64,000 nucleotides of DNA from positions 1 to 64,000 of the forward strand of contig JAJYHG010000251.1 of NCBI GenBank assembly GCA_021784895.1. The letters are read 5' to 3'. This document shows positions 1 through 9,508 of the stretch, piece by piece (the first letter of the stretch is position 1; each line of letters starts with the position of its first letter). Both the position numbers and the translations under genes were made by a program. Below the pieces are notes generated by a model. That model was not told where the DNA came from, did no database searches, and was given only the letters and a program-made list of their open reading frames with translations. Origin of the DNA: Actinomycetes bacterium. Lineage in GTDB: Bacteria > Actinomycetota > Thermoleophilia > Solirubrobacterales > Solirubrobacteraceae.

Positions 1-545
1 CGGTCGAGGACGTCTTCTCGATCACCGGCCGCGGCACGGTCGCAACCGGACGCGTCGAGCAGGGGATCATCAAGACCGGCGACACGGTCGAGATCGTCGG
101 CGTCAAGGCGACCGCCACCACGGTTGTCACCGGGGTTGAGATGTTCAAGAAAATCCTCGACCAGGGCCAGGCGGGCGACAACGTCGGCTGTCTGTTGCGC
201 GGCACCAAGCGCGAGGACATCGAGCGCGGGCAGGTGCTCTGCAAGCCGGGCTCGATCACCCCGCACACCAAGTTCAAGGCCGAGGTGTACGTCCTCAAGA
301 AGGAGGAGGGCGGCCGCCACACGCCGTTTTTCACCGGCTACCGCCCGCAGTTCTACTTCCGCACCACCGACGTCACCGGCGTTGCCAACCTGCCTGAGGG
401 CACGGAGATGGTCATGCCCGGCGACAACGTCCAGATGGAGATCGAGCTGATCCAGCCGATCGCCATGGACCAGGGTCTGCGGTTCGCGATCCGCGAGGGC
501 GGCCGCACGGTCGGCTCGGGGGTCGTTTCCGAGATCGTCAAGTAA
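1..545 (+). CDS. tuf: Elongation factor Tu, C-terminal part (5' end outside window)
   Basis: This is the last ~180 residues of EF-Tu, the GTPase that carries aminoacyl-tRNA to the ribosome. The frame is open from the window edge (codons start at base 3). It reads through domain 2 ([13 protein letters not shown]) and domain 3 ([24 protein letters not shown]) to a TAA stop. The G domain lies upstream of the window. It precedes the S10 operon, as in many bacteria, but a GC-rich hairpin and a ~150-bp gap separate it from rpsJ. Identification is secure from sequence. Confidence 0.97.
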   Translation, partial: VEDVFSITGRGTVATGRVEQGIIKTGDTVEIVGVKATATTVVTGVEMFKKILDQGQAGDNVGCLLRGTKREDIERGQVLCKPGSITPHTKFKAEVYVLKKEEGGRHTPFFTGYRPQFYFRTTDVTGVANLPEGTEMVMPGDNVQMEIELIQPIAMDQGLRFAIREGGRTVGSGVVSEIVK

Positions 546-560
546 GAAGGTCTGCCTTTT

Positions 561-586
561 GGGGCTGGTCCCGCTGGACCAGCCCC
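561..586 (+). terminator. GC-rich hairpin after tuf
   Basis: A perfect 11-bp stem (GGGGCTGGTCC / GGACCAGCCCC) with a CGCT loop starts 16 nt after the tuf stop. There is no T-tract, which is common for actinobacterial terminators. The same GGTCC-CGCT-GGACC core reappears after rplQ at the far end of the ribosomal cluster. Confidence 0.7.
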
Positions 587-628
587 AAACCGAAGGCTGG
601 TAGCACCCATCGCAGCAGATACGACTGG

Positions 629-662
629 GCGGGCATGAGCCTCGCAACCGAGGCCGGCCCGC
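629..662 (+). promoter_or_regulatory. Structured leader hairpin upstream of rpsJ
   Basis: Two stacked stems are visible: outer GCGGGC/GCCCGC and inner GCCTCG/CGAGGC with a CAAC tetraloop, separated by a small internal loop (ATGA opposite CG). It ends 30 nt before the rpsJ start. S10 operons are often autogenously controlled through leader RNA (L4 in gamma-proteobacteria). A similar role here is inference. Confidence 0.4.
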
Positions 663-692
663 TCTGAACACGAGAAGAGTCAAGAGTCAGCA

Positions 693-1019
693 GTGGCAAC
701 CATCGCCCAAAACAAAATCCGCATCCGTCTCAAGAGCTACGACCACTCGGCGATCGAGACGGCGGCCAAGGAGATCGTCGAGACGGCGACGCGCACCGGC
801 GCGACCGTCTCGGGCCCGGTGCCGCTGCCGACCGAGAAGAACGTGTATTGCGTGATCCGGTCGCCGTTCAAGGACAAGGACTCGCGCGAGCACTTTGAGA
901 TCCGCACCCACAAGCGGCTGATCGACATCCATCAGCCGACCCCCAAGACCGTCGACTCGCTCCAGCGCCTGGATCACCTGCCCGCGGGCGTCGACATCGA
1001 GATCCGGCTGGCCTCCTGA
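693..1019 (+). CDS. rpsJ: 30S ribosomal protein S10
   Basis: S10 is a small-subunit head protein that also acts in NusB-dependent antitermination. The 108 residues match the family's usual length, with the typical opening [11 protein letters not shown] and the conserved [15 protein letters not shown] stretch. The start is GTG. It is the first gene of the S10 cluster and its TGA overlaps the rplC ATG by one base, so the two are translationally coupled. Confidence 0.98.
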   Translation: MATIAQNKIRIRLKSYDHSAIETAAKEIVETATRTGATVSGPVPLPTEKNVYCVIRSPFKDKDSREHFEIRTHKRLIDIHQPTPKTVDSLQRLDHLPAGVDIEIRLAS

Positions 1020-1636
1020 TGGCTGCGATTCTTGCCCGCAAGGTCGGCATGACCCAGCGCTTCCTCGAGGACGGGCGCGTGGAGCGAGTGACGGTGCTCG
1101 AGGCCGGCCCGTGCCCGGTGACGGCCGTGCGCAGGCAGGAGCGCGACGGCTACAGCGCCGTGCAGCTGGCCTTTGGCCGCGTCAAGGAGAAGCACCTGTC
1201 AAAGCCCGAGCTGGGGCACCTCAAGAAGGCGGGCGTCTCTGCGCACAAGCACCTGGTTGAGTTCCGCGACGAGGGGGCCGAGCTGCAGATGGGCGACAGC
1301 GTGACCGTTGAGAGCTTCAGCGCCGGCGACCGGGTGAAGATCTCGGGCACCTCCAAGGGCAAGGGCTTTCAGGGGACCGTCAAGCGCCACAACTTCAAGC
1401 GCGGGCCCAAGACCCACGGCTCGCACAACTACCGGGCACCCGGCTCGATCGGCGCCTCGGCCTGGCCGGCGCGCGTGATGAAGGGCATCCGCGGCCCGGG
1501 CCAGATGGGCAACACGCGCGTGACCCAGCGCGGCGTGACCGTGGTCGATGTGATCGCGAGCCAGAATCTGCTGCTCGTGCGCGGGGCTGTGCCGGGGGCC
1601 AAGGGCGGGGTCGTGGAGGTGCGCAGCGATGCCTAG
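1019..1636 (+). CDS. rplC: 50S ribosomal protein L3
   Basis: L3 is an early-assembly 23S rRNA-binding protein close to the peptidyl-transferase centre. The 205 residues begin ILARKVGMTQRF and carry the family signature region GTSKGKGFQGTVKRHNF and the glycine-rich loop GHRGPG-like GIRGPGQMGN. The length is normal. It overlaps rplD by 8 bp. Confidence 0.98.
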   Translation: MAAILARKVGMTQRFLEDGRVERVTVLEAGPCPVTAVRRQERDGYSAVQLAFGRVKEKHLSKPELGHLKKAGVSAHKHLVEFRDEGAELQMGDSVTVESFSAGDRVKISGTSKGKGFQGTVKRHNFKRGPKTHGSHNYRAPGSIGASAWPARVMKGIRGPGQMGNTRVTQRGVTVVDVIASQNLLLVRGAVPGAKGGVVEVRSDA

Positions 1637-2306
1637 CAAGCTCAACGAGCCGGGGCTCGCGGCGCCGGTGCTGGCGGGCTCGGGGACCGTCGCCCTCGAC
1701 GCGGCCGCGTTCGGGTCGGAGTTCAACATGGCCGTGGTGCACGAGGCTGTGCGCGCTGAGCAGGCGGCGCTGCGCCAGGGCACGCACGCCACCCGCACGC
1801 GTGGGATGGTCCGCGGCGGCGGCGCCAAGCCCTGGAAGCAGAAGGGCACCGGGCGCGCGCGCGCCGGGTCCTCGCGCAACCCGCTGTGGACCGGTGGCGG
1901 CACCGCCTTCGGGCCCCAGCCGCGCCATTACACCTTCAAGGTCAACCGCAAGGCGCGCCGGGCAGCGCTGCGCAGCGCGCTGTCGGTTCACGCCGAGCGC
2001 GGCTCGGTGGCGGTCTTCGATGCCGGTGCGTTCGCCGCGCCCTCCAGCAAGCAGGCCGCCGCGCTGCTGGCCGGCTGGGGGCCGTCTGCACCGACGCTCG
2101 TGGTCCTTGCCGAAGACGAGCTGAACGCCGGCCTCTCCTTTCGCAACCTGGAGCGCGTGCTGGTGCTCCCGGCTGCCGATGCAGGCGTCGCCAACATCGT
2201 CGGGGCGGCGCGCCTGCTCGTATCTGAGGCAGCGCTGCCCGAGCTGACGGCGCGCGCCGCTGGCCGTGGCGAGAACGCGCATGCCGCGCCGGAGGACGCA
2301 AGCTGA
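1629..2306 (+). CDS. rplD: 50S ribosomal protein L4
   Basis: L4 lines the peptide exit tunnel and in some bacteria represses its own operon. The 225-residue protein has the tunnel-loop signature RGGGAKPWKQKGTGRARAG and the AL-rich C-terminal domain of the family. It overlaps both neighbours (8 bp with rplC, 1 bp with rplW), so the order S10-L3-L4-L23 is intact. Confidence 0.97.
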   Translation: MPSKLNEPGLAAPVLAGSGTVALDAAAFGSEFNMAVVHEAVRAEQAALRQGTHATRTRGMVRGGGAKPWKQKGTGRARAGSSRNPLWTGGGTAFGPQPRHYTFKVNRKARRAALRSALSVHAERGSVAVFDAGAFAAPSSKQAAALLAGWGPSAPTLVVLAEDELNAGLSFRNLERVLVLPAADAGVANIVGAARLLVSEAALPELTARAAGRGENAHAAPEDAS

Positions 2307-2602
2307 TGGACGCCACCCAGGTGATAATCCGTCCCGTCGTCTCCGAGAAGACCTACGTGCTGGCAGAGGTCGGCAAGTACACCTTCCGGGTGGCTGATAC
2401 GGCGCACAAGACGCAGATTCGCCAGGCGATCGAGGAGCTCTTTGGGGTCCGGGTGCTGGCTGTGCGCACGTCGTCGGTGAAGTCCAAGCCCAAGCGGCGC
2501 GGGCAGACCGCGGGCCGCACGCGCCGCTGGAAGAAGGCGGTGGTGCAGGTCGCGCCCGGTGACACGATCCCGATCTTCCGTGGCTTGGAGGCCAGCGAGT
2601 AA
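2306..2602 (+). CDS. rplW: 50S ribosomal protein L23
   Basis: L23 sits at the exit of the peptide tunnel and is the docking site for trigger factor and SRP. The 98 residues fit the family: [11 protein letters not shown] at the start, then an extended basic loop around [20 protein letters not shown]. The ATG overlaps the rplD stop and the TAA overlaps the rplB start. Confidence 0.97.
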   Translation: MDATQVIIRPVVSEKTYVLAEVGKYTFRVADTAHKTQIRQAIEELFGVRVLAVRTSSVKSKPKRRGQTAGRTRRWKKAVVQVAPGDTIPIFRGLEASE

Positions 2603-3441
2603 TGCCGATCCGCAAGCCCAAGCCAACCTCGCCCGGCCTGCGTTTCGTCAGCTATCCGGACTTTGCCGAGATCACGCGCTCGAGCCCCGAGAAGTCGCTG
2701 ACCGAAGGCCTCACCAAGTCCGGCGGGCGCAACGCCTACGGCCGCAAGACCTCACGCCACCGCGGCGGCGGCGCCAAGCGCCTGTACCGCCGCATCGACT
2801 TCAAGCGCACCAAGGACGGCGTGCCGGCCAAGGTCGCGCACATCGAATACGACCCCAACCGCTCGGCCTACATCGCGCTTCTGCACTACGCCGACGGCGA
2901 GAAGCGCTACATCATCGCTCCGAGCCGCCTGACCGTCGGCATGACCGTCGAATCGGGCCCAGGCGCTGACATCCGCGTGGGTAACGCGCTGCCGCTCGCG
3001 AGCATGCCTGCCGGCACGGTCGTACACAACGTCGAGCTGACCCCTGGACGCGGCGCCCAGCTCGGGCGCTCGGCCGGCGTCGGAATCCAGCTTCTGGCCA
3101 AGGACGGTGACTACGTCACCCTGCGCCTGCCATCCGGTGAGATGCGCATGGTGCGCGGCGAGTGCCGCGCCACCGTCGGCACGGTCGGCAACTCCGACCA
3201 CCAGAACGTCAAGGTCGGCAAGGCCGGGCGCAAGCGCCACCTCGGCGTGCGCCCGCAGACCCGCGGCACCGCGATGAACCCGGTCGACCACCCTCACGGT
3301 GGCGGCGAGGGCTCGACCACCCCCGGCCGTCACCCGGTGACGCCGTGGGGCGTGCCGACGCTCGGTTACCGCACGCGCAAGAAGGGCAAAGCCTCCGACA
3401 AGTACATCGTCCGCGGCCGTAAGAGGGGTAAGAAGCGTTGA
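2602..3441 (+). CDS. rplB: 50S ribosomal protein L2
   Basis: L2 is the highly conserved protein needed for subunit joining and peptidyl-transferase assembly. At 279 residues it has normal length, with the [18 protein letters not shown]-terminal block and the C-terminal signature [13 protein letters not shown] that carries the conserved histidine. It overlaps rpsS by 4 bp. Confidence 0.98.
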   Translation: MPIRKPKPTSPGLRFVSYPDFAEITRSSPEKSLTEGLTKSGGRNAYGRKTSRHRGGGAKRLYRRIDFKRTKDGVPAKVAHIEYDPNRSAYIALLHYADGEKRYIIAPSRLTVGMTVESGPGADIRVGNALPLASMPAGTVVHNVELTPGRGAQLGRSAGVGIQLLAKDGDYVTLRLPSGEMRMVRGECRATVGTVGNSDHQNVKVGKAGRKRHLGVRPQTRGTAMNPVDHPHGGGEGSTTPGRHPVTPWGVPTLGYRTRKKGKASDKYIVRGRKRGKKR

Positions 3442-3710
3442 GTCGTTCGAGCAAGAAGGGGCCGTTCGTACAGGAGCGCCTGATGGCACGGGTCGAGGCG
3501 ATGAACTCCTCGGGTGAGAAGCGCATGCTGAAGACCTGGTCGCGCGCGTCCACGATCTTCCCGGAGATGGTCGGTCACACGATCGCCGTGCACGACGGTC
3601 GCAAGCATGTGCCGGTGTTCATCTCTGAGTCGATGGTCGGACACAAGCTGGGCGAGTTCGCGCCCACACGGCTCTACCGCGGGCATGCGGGGACGGGTAA
3701 GAAGCGATGA
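3438..3710 (+). CDS. rpsS: 30S ribosomal protein S19
   Basis: S19 is a small-subunit head protein that contacts S13 and helps bind the A-site tRNA region. The 90 residues begin [10 protein letters not shown] and contain the typical [21 protein letters not shown] block. The start codon is TTG, chosen because it gives the conserved N-terminus and overlaps the rplB stop. It overlaps rplV by ATGA. Confidence 0.97.
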   Translation: MSRSSKKGPFVQERLMARVEAMNSSGEKRMLKTWSRASTIFPEMVGHTIAVHDGRKHVPVFISESMVGHKLGEFAPTRLYRGHAGTGKKR

Positions 3711-4432
3711 GCGACGAGAGCGTTGAGCCGGAGGCGGCGGACGGGGAGTCCGCCGCTCCGGGAGAGACACCGGCTGCGGAGTCCTCCGCTCCGGGAGAGA
3801 TGAACACAACTCCCTCCGCGGAGGCCTCCGAGCCGGTAGCTGCCAAGCCGGCGCGGAAGCCGCGGGCGGCGAAGGCCAAGGCCGATGTGCCGGTGGCGGA
3901 CGAGACGGCGGCGGAAGCGGCTGTCGCCGAGAAGCCCAAGCGCGCGCGTGCGGCCAAGCCCAAAGCTGATGCGGCGCCCGTCGAGGCTCCCGCAGCCGAG
4001 AAGGCCGCCGAGGTGGAGAAGCCGGCGTCAGCCGCCAAGCCGACGGCGGCGCCCAAGCGGGGCGCCGCCAAGCGTCGTGAGGCGCCGGTGGCTGCCACGG
4101 TTGTGCGTGCCCAGGCCAAGTACGTCCGCTCCTCGGCGCGCAAGGCGCGGCTGGTGTGCGACAACATCCGCGGCAAGAGCGTCACCGACGCACGCGCTAT
4201 CCTCGCGCATACGCCGCGTGCGGTCGCTCGCGATTGGAGCAAGCTGCTCGAGTCAGCGGTCGCCAACGCCGAGAACAATCACGAACTCGACGGCGAGGAT
4301 CTGGTCATCAAGGCGGTGCACGCCGATGAGGGTCCGACACTCAAGCGCTTCCGCCCGCGCGCGCAGGGCCGCGCGACCAAGATCCGCAAGCGCACCGCGC
4401 ACCTGACAATCCTGCTTACGCCGAAGAACTGA
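3707..4432 (+). CDS. rplV: 50S ribosomal protein L22 with long N-terminal extension
   Basis: The recognisable L22 core runs from about residue 131 ([20 protein letters not shown]) to the end, including [22 protein letters not shown], and lines the exit tunnel. The first ~130 residues are an Ala/Pro/Glu/Lys-rich, low-complexity extension absent from the ~110-residue E. coli protein. It contains a 33-bp tandem repeat (from 3746 and again from 3779), a sign of slippage growth. The ATG overlaps the rpsS stop (ATGA), which supports translation of the extension. Its role is unknown; it is probably disordered. Confidence 0.95.
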   Translation: MSDESVEPEAADGESAAPGETPAAESSAPGEMNTTPSAEASEPVAAKPARKPRAAKAKADVPVADETAAEAAVAEKPKRARAAKPKADAAPVEAPAAEKAAEVEKPASAAKPTAAPKRGAAKRREAPVAATVVRAQAKYVRSSARKARLVCDNIRGKSVTDARAILAHTPRAVARDWSKLLESAVANAENNHELDGEDLVIKAVHADEGPTLKRFRPRAQGRATKIRKRTAHLTILLTPKN

Positions 4433-4444
4433 CAAGAGACATCC

Positions 4445-5533
4445 ATGGGTCAAAAAGTCCACCCCGAATCGATCCGCGTGGGTTACATCCACGACTGGAA
4501 GTCCAACTGGTTCAACGAGAAGAACTTCGCCGACTACCTGCACGAGGACACACAGATCCGTGAGCACATAGTCGGGCGGCTGTCACACGCGGGCCTGTCG
4601 GACATCACGATCCGCAAGAGCGCGGGAGAGGTGGAGGTCAACATCCACACGGCGCGACCGGGGATCGTGATCGGCAAGTCCGGCTCCGAGGTCGACCAGC
4701 TGCGCCGTGACCTGCATCGCATCACCGGCAAGCAGGTCAAGGTGAACATCCTCGAGATCAAGCGGCCCGAGCTCGATGCGCGCCTGGTGGCACAGTCGAT
4801 CGCCGAGCAGCTGCAGAACCGGGTTGCCTTCCGGCGCGCGATGAAGCGCGCGCTGACGAGCGCCATGCGCTCCGGCGCCAAGGGCGTCAAGGTCCAGGTT
4901 TCCGGGCGTCTCGGCGGCGCTGAGATGGCTCGCACCGAGGGCTACACGGACGGCCGCGTGCCGCTTCATACCCTTCGTGCCGACATTGACTACGGCTTCC
5001 ACGAGGCCCGCACCACCTTCGGGCGGATCGGTGTCAAGTGCTGGATCAACAAGGGCGAGATCATGCCCGAGGGCTACACCGGGGCTGACCTCACGATCAT
5101 GGATGCGCCTTCGCCTCAGGCCGGCGACCGCCGCGACGGCCGTGACGGCCGTGACCGGCGCGACAACCGCGGCCGCGGTGGCTCCGGCGGCCCGGGTGGG
5201 CGTGGCCGCGGGCGTGGGCCTGGCCAGGGCGCCACTGCCGGTGGTCCTGGATCAAGTGGTCCCGGGAGCCGTGGCCGTGGCCGCGGGCCGGGCGGCCCGG
5301 GACAGGGCGGCGCTGGGCGCGGGCCCGGTTATGGGCAGGGCGGCGGCGCTGGCCGCGGGCCGGGCGGCCCGGGGCGCGGCCCGCGTCCCGGCGGGCCCGC
5401 GCCGAACCGCGGACCACGCCCCCAGGGCGGGGCGGGTAGACCTGCCGGAGGGGCCGGTGGCGCAAGCGGCGGCTCTGGTAACGGCAGCGCGGGTAACGGC
5501 AGCGGCAATTCGCAGGGCACAGGGAACAGCTGA
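4445..5533 (+). CDS. rpsC: 30S ribosomal protein S3 with Gly/Arg-rich C-terminal tail
   Basis: S3 forms part of the mRNA entry channel. Residues 1 to ~220 are the normal protein: [20 protein letters not shown], the KH domain with [11 protein letters not shown], and the C-terminal domain ending near [11 protein letters not shown] further ~140 residues follow, built from [11 protein letters not shown] and similar motifs, typical of disordered RNA-binding tails and much longer than in E. coli (233 residues total). The tail DNA is itself repetitive (CCGCGGGCCGGGCGGCCCGG occurs twice). The stop overlaps the rplP ATG. Confidence 0.95.
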   Translation: MGQKVHPESIRVGYIHDWKSNWFNEKNFADYLHEDTQIREHIVGRLSHAGLSDITIRKSAGEVEVNIHTARPGIVIGKSGSEVDQLRRDLHRITGKQVKVNILEIKRPELDARLVAQSIAEQLQNRVAFRRAMKRALTSAMRSGAKGVKVQVSGRLGGAEMARTEGYTDGRVPLHTLRADIDYGFHEARTTFGRIGVKCWINKGEIMPEGYTGADLTIMDAPSPQAGDRRDGRDGRDRRDNRGRGGSGGPGGRGRGRGPGQGATAGGPGSSGPGSRGRGRGPGGPGQGGAGRGPGYGQGGGAGRGPGGPGRGPRPGGPAPNRGPRPQGGAGRPAGGAGGASGGSGNGSAGNGSGNSQGTGNS

Positions 5534-5946
5534 TGCTCGCCCCCAAACGTGTAAAGCACCGCAAGCAGCACCGCGGCCGCCGGGCCGGGCTCTCGCGTGG
5601 GCAGGTCAAGGTCCAGTTCGGCGAGTACGGCCTCAAGGCGCTCGACGCTGGCTGGATCACCAACCGCCAGATTGAGGCGGCCCGCATCGCGATGACCCGC
5701 AAGATCCGTCGTGGCGGCAAGGTCTGGATCAACGTCTACCCGGACAAATCGTTCACAAAGAAGCCGGCCGAGACTCGCATGGGTTCCGGCAAGGGCTCGC
5801 CCGAGGGCTGGGTGGCGGTGGTCAAGCCGGGCCGCGTGATGTTCGAGCTGGCCGGCGTCCCCGAGCCGCTGGCGCGCGAGGCGATGCGGCTGGCGGGACA
5901 CAAGCTGCCCGTGCGGACCAAGTTCGTCGCCCGTGAGGAGGGCTGA
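5533..5946 (+). CDS. rplP: 50S ribosomal protein L16
   Basis: L16 helps organise the A-site region of the large subunit. The 137 residues begin [16 protein letters not shown] and contain the family motifs [16 protein letters not shown] and [16 protein letters not shown]. Length is standard. It overlaps rpsC by one base and lies 3 bp before rpmC. Confidence 0.98.
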   Translation: MLAPKRVKHRKQHRGRRAGLSRGQVKVQFGEYGLKALDAGWITNRQIEAARIAMTRKIRRGGKVWINVYPDKSFTKKPAETRMGSGKGSPEGWVAVVKPGRVMFELAGVPEPLAREAMRLAGHKLPVRTKFVAREEG

Positions 5947-5949
5947 GCG

Positions 5950-6150
5950 ATGAAGGCCAGTGAACTGCGTGATCTCAACGAGCGCGAGCTCAGGGAGCAC
6001 ATCAAGACGGCGCGCCGGGACCTCCTCGGGCTGCGCTTCCAGCACGCCACCGGCGAGCTGGAGAACACGGCGGGGATGCGGCGTGCGAAGCAGGAGATCG
6101 CGCGGGCGCTGACGGTCGCGAGCGAACGTGGGATGAAAACAAATGGCTGA
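5950..6150 (+). CDS. rpmC: 50S ribosomal protein L29
   Basis: L29 is a small two-helix protein at the tunnel exit near L23. The 66 residues show the family pattern [17 protein letters not shown] then [16 protein letters not shown]. It overlaps the start of rpsQ by 8 bp. Confidence 0.96.
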   Translation: MKASELRDLNERELREHIKTARRDLLGLRFQHATGELENTAGMRRAKQEIARALTVASERGMKTNG

Positions 6151-6685
6151 CGAAACCAAGAACGAGAACACTGCGGACGCCCTGCCGGAACCGGAGGCAG
6201 CTGCGGAGCCCGAGGCAGCTGACGACGCCCCCGCGCGGCCGTCCAGGCCGCGTACACGGAGAGCCGTGAAGAAGCCGCCAGCGCCAGCGGTGCTGACGCC
6301 AGCGGAGCGCCAGGCTGCGCGTGAGCAGGTGCGCGCGGGCAAGGCCAAGGCCCGCCGCGCGGGACGGGCGGCCGCGCGGATTGAGTGGCAGGCCGGTGCG
6401 CATGAGCGGGTGGCAACGCCGCCACGCGAGCATGAGAGCGGAACGCAGAAGACCAGGCAGGGAGTCGTGATCTCCGACAAGGCCGACAAGACCATCACGG
6501 TGCGCATTGACGTGGCCCGGCGGCACCGCAAGTACCAAAAGATCGTGCGCACGTCGACGACGCTCCACGCCCACGACGAGAGCAACGACGCCCACGTTGG
6601 TGACACGGTAATCGTGCGAGAGGCACGGCCGCTGTCGCGCACCAAGCGCTGGCGGCTGGTGCAGGTTGTAGAGAGGGTCAGGTAA
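6143..6685 (+). CDS. rpsQ: 30S ribosomal protein S17 with N-terminal extension
   Basis: The S17 core, a 16S rRNA-binding OB fold, begins near residue 99 ([20 protein letters not shown]) and runs to the end ([16 protein letters not shown]). About 98 extra residues precede it: an acidic Ala/Glu/Pro-rich section, then a basic Arg/Ala helix-like section. E. coli S17 has 84 residues in total. The ATG overlaps rpmC by 8 bp and there is no better internal start, so the extension is probably translated. Confidence 0.93.
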   Translation: MADETKNENTADALPEPEAAAEPEAADDAPARPSRPRTRRAVKKPPAPAVLTPAERQAAREQVRAGKAKARRAGRAAARIEWQAGAHERVATPPREHESGTQKTRQGVVISDKADKTITVRIDVARRHRKYQKIVRTSTTLHAHDESNDAHVGDTVIVREARPLSRTKRWRLVQVVERVR

Positions 6686-7053
6686 TGGTTCAGAACGAGA
6701 CCAGGCTCCGTGTGGCCGATAACACCGGCGCGCGCGAGATCCTCGTGATTCGCGTGCAGGGTGGGCACCGACGCCGCTACGCCGGCGTCGGTGACGTGAT
6801 CACTGCGACCGTCAAGCAGGCGAGTCCCCAGGGCTCGGTGAAGAAGGGCGAGGTTGTCAAGGCCGTGGTCGTTCGCACCAAAAAGCCCTACGGGCGCGAA
6901 GACGGGACCTACATAGCCTTTGATGAGAACGCCGCCGTGATCATCGACAACAACAACAACCCGCGCGGCACCCGTATCTTCGGGCCCGTCGCCCGAGAGC
7001 TGCGCGAGCGCAACTTCATGAAGATCGTCTCGTTGGCGCCGGAGGTGCTCTAG
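6685..7053 (+). CDS. rplN: 50S ribosomal protein L14
   Basis: L14 lies at the subunit interface and contacts 16S helix 14. The 122 residues are typical: [49 protein letters not shown]. It overlaps rpsQ by one base and is followed by rplX after 2 bp. Confidence 0.98.
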   Translation: MVQNETRLRVADNTGAREILVIRVQGGHRRRYAGVGDVITATVKQASPQGSVKKGEVVKAVVVRTKKPYGREDGTYIAFDENAAVIIDNNNNPRGTRIFGPVARELRERNFMKIVSLAPEVL

Positions 7054-7055
7054 CG

Positions 7056-7382
7056 ATGCCCGCGCGCATCCGGACCGACGACCAGGTGGTTGTGATCAGC
7101 GGCAAGGACCGTGGCAAGCGTGGTCGCGTGCTGCGCGTCGATCGCAAACACGACCGCGTCTATGTGGAGGGCTTGAACATGATCAAGCGCCACCAGAAGG
7201 CCAATCCTGCCTCCTCGCTTGCGCAGCAGACCAGCGGTGTGATCGAGAAGGAGGGCGGGATTCACGTCTCCAACGTGGCGCTGGTTGACCCCAAGGATGG
7301 CCGTCCGACCCGGATCGGGATCGAGGTGGCCGACGGCAAGCGGATGCGAGTCGCGCGCCGCAGCGGAACGAGGCTCGACTGA
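7056..7382 (+). CDS. rplX: 50S ribosomal protein L24
   Basis: L24 is an assembly-initiating KOW-domain protein. The 108 residues contain the KOW motif [20 protein letters not shown] and the [10 protein letters not shown] stretch. The length is normal and its stop overlaps the rplE start. Confidence 0.97.
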   Translation: MPARIRTDDQVVVISGKDRGKRGRVLRVDRKHDRVYVEGLNMIKRHQKANPASSLAQQTSGVIEKEGGIHVSNVALVDPKDGRPTRIGIEVADGKRMRVARRSGTRLD

Positions 7383-7954
7383 TGGCCGCACGCCTCAAGA
7401 CCCGTTATGAGCGTGAGATCCGCCCCGCCCTGATCGAGCGGTTCGGCTACAAGACGCCCATGCAGGCTCCGAAGATCCTGAAGGTCACCGTCAACATGGG
7501 CGTCGGCGAGGGCAAGCAGGACTCCAAGGTGTTCGACGCCGCGGCTGAGCAGCTCGCCAAGATCACCGGCCAGAAGCCCAACGTCCGCCGCGCGCGCAAG
7601 TCGATCGCGCAGTTCAAGCTGCGCGAAGGCATGCCGGTCGGCTTGGCCGTGACGCTTCGGGGCGACCGCCAGTACGAGTTCCTCGACCGGCTGTTCTCGG
7701 TGGCGATGCCACGGATACGCGACTTTCAGGGCGTCAACCCACGCTCGTTCGACGGCCGCGGCAACTTCACGCTCGGCCTCCGCGAGCAGATCATCTTTCC
7801 CGAGGTCGATTACGACGAGGTCGACCAGACGCGCGGCCTCGATGTCACGATCACGACCAACCGCTGCACCGACGAGGAGTCCTTCGCTCTGCTGGAGGCT
7901 CTCGGCATGCCATTCGCGAAGCGCGCCCGCTCCCGGGCCGCCACACAGAGTTAG
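7382..7954 (+). CDS. rplE: 50S ribosomal protein L5
   Basis: L5 binds 5S rRNA and contacts the P-site tRNA. The 190 residues include the signature [15 protein letters not shown] and [20 protein letters not shown], then the C-terminal GLDVTITTN. The length is as expected. It lies 9 bp before rpsZ. Confidence 0.98.
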   Translation: MAARLKTRYEREIRPALIERFGYKTPMQAPKILKVTVNMGVGEGKQDSKVFDAAAEQLAKITGQKPNVRRARKSIAQFKLREGMPVGLAVTLRGDRQYEFLDRLFSVAMPRIRDFQGVNPRSFDGRGNFTLGLREQIIFPEVDYDEVDQTRGLDVTITTNRCTDEESFALLEALGMPFAKRARSRAATQS

Positions 7955-7963
7955 GAAGCACAA

Positions 7964-8149
7964 GTGGCCAAGACCTCACAGCGCGTCCGTCAGGCGCGGA
8001 CCCCCAAATTCAAGACCCGGGGCTACTCCCGTTGCCGTCGCTGCGGCCGTTCGCGCGCGGTTTACCGCAAGTTCGGCCTCTGTCGGATCTGCCTGCGCGA
8101 GCTTGCGCACAACGGTTACATCCCCGGCATGACCAAGTCGAGCTGGTGA
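7964..8149 (+). CDS. rpsZ: 30S ribosomal protein S14, zinc-binding (type Z)
   Basis: This short 61-residue S14 keeps the zinc ribbon: CRRC followed by CRIC (Cys-x2-Cys ... Cys-x2-Cys), then [18 protein letters not shown]. Type Z is the ancestral zinc form common in Gram-positives. Actinobacteria may also carry a zinc-free paralogue elsewhere, controlled by zinc supply. The start is GTG. Confidence 0.97.
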   Translation: MAKTSQRVRQARTPKFKTRGYSRCRRCGRSRAVYRKFGLCRICLRELAHNGYIPGMTKSSW

Positions 8150-8153
8150 CCTC

Positions 8154-8561
8154 ATGTCGATGACGGACCCGATCGCCGACTTTCTCACGCGGCTGCGCAA
8201 CGGTGCCAAGGCGCAGCACCACGACGTAACGATCCCCTCCTCGAAACTGAAGCGCGAACTGGCCCGGATCCTCGCGGAGCAGGGCTACATCGAGGGCTAC
8301 GAAGTGCTGCCGGCCGGCGCCGGCAGGCCCGGAGAGCAGATCACCGTAACGCTCAAGTACACCAAGGACCGCAAGCCGGTGATCAGCGGCATCCAGCGCG
8401 TATCGCGTCCGGGCCAGCGCCATTACGTGGACCACGCCAACATCCCCAAGATCCAGGGCGGCCTCGGCACAGCCATCATCTCGACCTCGCGAGGTGTGAT
8501 GACCGGGCACGAGGCGCGTCAGCTCGGCGTCGGCGGGGAGGTTGTCGCGAAGGTCTGGTAG
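8154..8561 (+). CDS. rpsH: 30S ribosomal protein S8
   Basis: S8 is a central-domain 16S rRNA-binding protein. The 135 residues begin MTDPIADFLTRLRNG after the ATG and end in the family signature ISTSRGVMTGHEARQLGVGGEVVAKVW. The ATG is 4 bp after the rpsZ stop. Confidence 0.98.
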   Translation: MSMTDPIADFLTRLRNGAKAQHHDVTIPSSKLKRELARILAEQGYIEGYEVLPAGAGRPGEQITVTLKYTKDRKPVISGIQRVSRPGQRHYVDHANIPKIQGGLGTAIISTSRGVMTGHEARQLGVGGEVVAKVW

Positions 8562-8579
8562 ACCTGAGGACAAGCCGCA

Positions 8580-9125
8580 ATGTCAAGAATCGGTAGACAG
8601 CCAATCCCACTGCCGGACGGCGTGACCGTCACGATCGAGCCCGAACTCGTGACCGTCAAGGGTCCCGGCGGTCAGCTCTCAGAGCGGATCTCACGCGACA
8701 TCACCGTCGAGCAGACGGCCGCTGAGAGCGGCAGCCAGCTGGTGGTCACGCGGCCCACGGACCGCGGCGAGCACCGCGCGTTGCACGGGCTCACGCGCAC
8801 GCTGGTGGCGAACATGGTGGTCGGCGTAACGGACGGCTTCCACAAGAACCTCGAAATCCAGGGCGTCGGCTACCGTGCCGCGCTGAAGGGCCGCGACCTC
8901 GAGCTTGCGCTCGGCTACTCCCACCCGGTCGAGGTCAGGGCGCCGGAAGGCATCACCTTTGAAGTGCCACAGCCGACCAGGATCACGGTCCGCGGCGCCT
9001 CCAAGCAATTGGTCGGTGAGATCGCCGCGCAGATCCGCAAGCAGCGCAAGCCCGAGCCCTACAAGGGCAAGGGGATCCGCTACGAGGGTGAGTACGTGGC
9101 CAGGAAGGTCGGTAAGCGAGCATGA
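8580..9125 (+). CDS. rplF: 50S ribosomal protein L6
   Basis: L6 has two similar alpha/beta domains and binds 23S rRNA near the sarcin-ricin loop. The 181 residues start [15 protein letters not shown] and end with [20 protein letters not shown], the L6 signature. It overlaps rplR by 4 bp (ATGA). Confidence 0.98.
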   Translation: MSRIGRQPIPLPDGVTVTIEPELVTVKGPGGQLSERISRDITVEQTAAESGSQLVVTRPTDRGEHRALHGLTRTLVANMVVGVTDGFHKNLEIQGVGYRAALKGRDLELALGYSHPVEVRAPEGITFEVPQPTRITVRGASKQLVGEIAAQIRKQRKPEPYKGKGIRYEGEYVARKVGKRA

Positions 9126-9475
9126 CCGTCAAGACCAAGGAGGCGCTCAGACTGCGCCGGCGACGCCGGGTGCGCGCCAAGGTGCGCGGCAGCGCCGAGC
9201 GCCCGCGGATCTCCGTGTTCCGCTCCAACCGCGGTATCACCGCGCAGCTGATCGATGACCAGGCCGGCCACACCCTGGCCGCGGTCAACTGGACCGAGCC
9301 GGGTCTGCGCGAGCTCAGGGGCAGTGAACAGGCCAGGAAGGCCGGCGAGCTGCTGGCGCAGCGCGCCGCCGCGGCCGGCATCCAGGCCGCGGTCTTTGAC
9401 CGCGGCGGTTACCAGTATCACGGGCGCGTGCAGGCGCTCGCCGACGGTGCCCGCGAGGGCGGGCTCAGCTTCTAG
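9122..9475 (+). CDS. rplR: 50S ribosomal protein L18
   Basis: L18 binds 5S rRNA with L5 in the central protuberance. The 117 residues show the basic N-terminus [20 protein letters not shown] followed by [16 protein letters not shown], and end AREGGLSF as is usual. A 33-bp gap separates it from rpsE. Confidence 0.97.
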   Translation: MTVKTKEALRLRRRRRVRAKVRGSAERPRISVFRSNRGITAQLIDDQAGHTLAAVNWTEPGLRELRGSEQARKAGELLAQRAAAAGIQAAVFDRGGYQYHGRVQALADGAREGGLSF

Positions 9476-9508
9476 GCGCTCTCCGGACGCTACTCTGGAC
9501 TTCAAGCA

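Noticed and set aside
5329-6768. 479-residue minus-strand ORF across rpsC-rplN
   Set aside because: It is a shadow of the L16, L29 and S17 genes; the high GC content keeps the opposite frame open.
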